A DNA stretch of 64,000 bases from Paracoccaceae bacterium (GTDB taxonomy: Bacteria; Pseudomonadota; Alphaproteobacteria; Rhodobacterales; Rhodobacteraceae), in contig VYFX01000063.1 of the NCBI GenBank assembly GCA_009842205.1, positions 186,001-250,000 on the forward strand, given 5' to 3'. The notes below the pieces were generated by a model. The model ran no database searches and was not told where the DNA came from. It saw only the letters and a list, made by a program, of their open reading frames with translations. Positions 63,262-64,000 of the stretch are shown here, piece after piece (the first letter of the stretch is position 1; each line of letters starts with the position of its first letter). A program made the position numbers and the translations under genes.

Positions 63262-64000
63262 TTATTTGCCATTTACCATGGCAATTTCTGCTTCACGTAC
63301 TTCCCTTGCGGCCGCTTCTTCCTCCAAGGCAGTTCCGAAATCAAGTCCCATCAATTCGACTTCCTTTGGAATTCTCAACAATCCAAAGGCATGAAGGATC
63401 TTGGAAGCAATATATCCCGGTAGGAAACCAAGTACACCAAACATAATGATGGCACCAATGAAGTTACCCAACGGATTGATTGCGGCATAACCCTCGTAAG
63501 GTGAACTTGGGTGTCCCCAAAGTACAAATCCACAGATGACCAATCCTATGAAACCGGCATAACCATGGACAGCAACAGCACCTACGGCATCATCGATTTT
63601 GAATTTGTTTTCAACCCAATAATGCAACTTGTAGGCGAGGTATGTTCCTACACCACCGATAATCATGGCCTGTATCGGATGATACAGATCATTGCCGGCT
63701 GAAGCCGTAATGATTCCGGCCAATCCACCTGAGTAGGTCCAGAAAGCATTCCCCCTGGAGACAAAGTAACCCATCATCATACCTCCAGAAAGAGACATGA
63801 GGAAATTGAAGGTAATGGCACCCAGGGTAGTGGGTGTCAAATAAATCGTCGTCGCGGTCCAGGTTTCCCCGGTGATATTTCCGCCGATTCCTTCTGGAGA
63901 AATCAAGGGAACGTTACAGGCGACATAGAAACCCCAAAAACCGGTGTAGATCAGGAACAAACCTATACAAACCAGCCATGGGTTGTGGGGAAGTATATCC
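63262..64000 (-). CDS. amt: Ammonium transporter, C-terminal part (cut by window edge)
   Basis: The frame is open to the right edge, so about 245 C-terminal residues are visible. Amt/Rh fold: WLVCIGLFLIYTGFWGFYVACNVPLIS, the loop FNFLMSLSGGMMMGYFVSRGNAFWTYSGGLAGIITASAGNDLYHP, and AVGAVAVHGYAGFIGLVICGFVLWGHP, where the conserved His of the conducting pore (VHG) is present. The C-terminus FGTALEEEAAAREVREAEIAMVNGK is charged. It moves ammonium across the inner membrane. The 72-aa gene follows. Confidence 0.88.
   Translation of the reverse strand, partial: DILPHNPWLVCIGLFLIYTGFWGFYVACNVPLISPEGIGGNITGETWTATTIYLTPTTLGAITFNFLMSLSGGMMMGYFVSRGNAFWTYSGGLAGIITASAGNDLYHPIQAMIIGGVGTYLAYKLHYWVENKFKIDDAVGAVAVHGYAGFIGLVICGFVLWGHPSSPYEGYAAINPLGNFIGAIIMFGVLGFLPGYIASKILHAFGLLRIPKEVELMGLDFGTALEEEAAAREVREAEIAMVNGK

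Overview
The window looks like a chromosomal stretch of an alphaproteobacterium, probably marine. The evidence is the mix of lineage-typical neighbourhoods: purA followed by a DUF2842 gene, secG-pyrG, rpiA-gor, hflK-hflC-DUF2065-degP, ftsY close to a septation protein IspZ/YciB gene, a heterotetrameric sarcosine-oxidase-type operon and methylated-amine nitrogen genes. TGA acts as a normal stop codon. Several housekeeping genes use TTG or GTG starts (purA, pyrG, thiamine diphosphokinase). No rRNA, tRNA, CRISPR array or insertion sequence was recognised.

Layout. 1-6,520: a visibly more GC-rich block with a glycine betaine/proline-type ABC transporter (substrate-binding protein cut by the window edge, permease, ATPase), facing a translationally coupled trio (M19-like dipeptidase, unknown 569-aa protein, DUF3726 protein). 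6,571-21,708: a class I amidotransferase, a HisC-like aminotransferase, then housekeeping genes (TerB, DUF2842, purA, secG, pyrG, YHS protein, thiamine diphosphokinase, L-serine dehydratase, rpiA, glutathione reductase, hflKC, DUF2065, DegP). 21,763-25,726: a putrescine/spermidine ABC operon with a 13-bp intercistronic hairpin after the binding-protein gene. 25,986-38,865: ferredoxin, xseA, a solitary NuoE-NuoF-type formate dehydrogenase beta subunit, ftsY, an inserted HigB/HigA-ImmA toxin-antitoxin pair, ispZ/yciB, GST, metZ, ferrochelatase, a methyltransferase and trkH.

38,915-64,000: the accessory part. An orphan HigA-type antitoxin gene is followed by a soxBDAG-type operon whose delta subunit lacks the zinc cysteines, a divergent GlxA/AraC-type regulator with no usable ATG, a gamma-glutamylmethylamide synthetase/GlnT-type ligase and a class I amidotransferase. 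A short AT-rich insertion then carries a toxin-antitoxin pair (toxin broken by an in-frame TGA) and an ankyrin protein. After a GntR regulator comes a run of nine co-directional genes from 50,753 to 61,083: FAD oxidoreductase, second glutamine-synthetase-like ligase, the three GlxBCD/MgsABC-type glutamate-synthase pieces, a 137-aa unknown, a nitrilase-type amidase, a 194-aa unknown and a 796-aa tandem DUF1989-GcvT fusion. The window ends with an SDR, an aldose-1-epimerase-like protein, a small membrane protein and a truncated ammonium transporter.

How it fits together: betaine uptake, sarcosine-oxidase-type demethylation, GcvT-type folate-linked C1 capture, gamma-glutamyl ligation, glutamate-synthase-like transfer, serine deamination and ammonium transport are what would be expected for using methylated amines or amino acids as nitrogen and C1 sources. 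The operon at 50.7-61.1 kb is the best candidate for an undescribed pathway. It looks like a gamma-glutamyl route for an N-substituted or guanidino-type substrate, but the substrate cannot be read from the sequence.
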